Shown: positions 63,783 to 64,000 of the stretch, in pieces | How the letters are laid out: every line of letters starts with the position of its first letter | Numbering within the stretch: position 1 is the first letter of the stretch | Assembly: GCA_963836005.1 (NCBI GenBank) | Contig: CAWIHS010000006.1 | Coordinates: 620,001 to 684,000 of the forward strand | Length of the DNA: 64,000 nt | Reading direction: 5' to 3' | From: CAWIHS01 sp963836005 | GTDB taxonomy: Bacteria; Pseudomonadota; Gammaproteobacteria; GRL18 | Notes under the pieces: model-generated | Database searches by the model: none | What the model saw: only the letters and a program-made list of their open reading frames with translations | What the model was told of the DNA's origin: nothing | Program-made: the position numbers and the translations under genes

Positions 63783-64000
63783 CTATTTTTTGTCCTTGTA
63801 TTGGCCAGTAACCGCTCCAGCGGCCCCACCGTACACGGCGCCTTTAGCTGCGCCGCTTACACCGTCAGTGACAAGCCCAACACCGGCACCTACTGCAGCT
63901 CCTCGACCCGCATATTTGTTGGTTTTGTCGCCTTTATCGTTGCTGGCTAGTGCGCCAGCTCCACCACCGATCAATGCACCTTTCGCGGCTCCACTCACAC
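63783..64000 (-). CDS. Glycine-zipper protein, partial at window end
   Basis: The frame is open to the last base, so the start lies outside. The visible part repeats G-x-x-x-G membrane zipper units (GALIGGGAGALA, GRGAAVGAGVGLV, AVYGGAAGAVTG) and ends QYKDKK, typical of YMGG/glycine-zipper outer-membrane or exported proteins. Function unknown. Confidence 0.7.
   Translation of the reverse strand, partial: VSGAAKGALIGGGAGALASNDKGDKTNKYAGRGAAVGAGVGLVTDGVSGAAKGAVYGGAAGAVTGQYKDKK

Overview
The window looks like a chromosomal segment of an AT-rich gammaproteobacterium. The gene families (SHP/DHC haem cluster, ChrA, VPLPA-CTERM surface protein, bacteriohaemerythrin, cytochrome c') would suit a respiratory or sulfur/methane-type water or sediment bacterium. 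This is inference; no rRNA or other taxonomic marker is present, and I saw no tRNA or CRISPR array. The DNA is heavily worked over by mobile elements: I find decayed copies or ends of IS3, IS4-like, IS21, IS30, IS66 and IS91 elements, a truncated group II intron, and at least four families of short non-autonomous inverted-repeat elements, several with intact target-site duplications.

Region 1 (1-11951) is the 3' part of a contractile injection system (eCIS, Afp/PVC-like) cluster: tube adaptor, VgrG-like spike, PAAR-like tip, gp25, a baseplate J protein extended by a predicted beta-propeller, and a P2 gpI-like protein. It is followed on the same strand by three genes that are not standard injection-particle parts: a membrane protein with an Ig-like, a PASTA and a ricin-lectin region; a single-pass membrane protein; and a 1279-residue WD40-caspase protein with a lipobox. 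The sheath, tube and ATPase genes must lie left of the window. This arrangement, a CIS baseplate joined to a peptidoglycan/sugar-binding anchor and an envelope caspase, is the best candidate for an undescribed system here.

Region 2 (12182-21058) holds a decayed DUF1704 gene, a bacteriohaemerythrin, a compact minus-strand operon (diheme cytochrome b, SHP, DHC, PepSY protein, OmpR-type regulator, PhoQ-like kinase), a divergent DUF4405 membrane protein, two unannotated small hydrophobic peptides, and a chromate transporter with its own terminator.

Region 3 (21059-44160) is a mosaic: CDGSH/glutamate-synthase fusion, DMT exporter, an AraC-DUF2254 chimaera, GNAT acetyltransferase, large exported protein, cytochrome c', ATP-grasp ligase, asparaginase, VPLPA-CTERM protein and a PDC-sensor protein, separated by IS debris, short mobile elements and pseudogenes (truncated haemoglobin, RIO kinase, transposases). 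The last 179 bp around the asparaginase stop codon are duplicated 2.8 kb downstream beside an IS21 end.

Region 4 (44156-53067) is a GC-rich island with a 2904-residue cyclic beta-1,2-glucan synthase and a coupled DUF2158 gene, bordered by an IS66 remnant on one side and a group II intron remnant on the other.

Region 5 (53068-64000) contains mainly exported proteins of unknown role: a cysteine-containing secreted protein, an outer-membrane barrel, a START-domain protein, a PD40 propeller protein with a DUF4214-like tail coupled to a small exported protein, and a glycine-zipper protein cut by the window end. IS21 and IS91 fragments lie among them.
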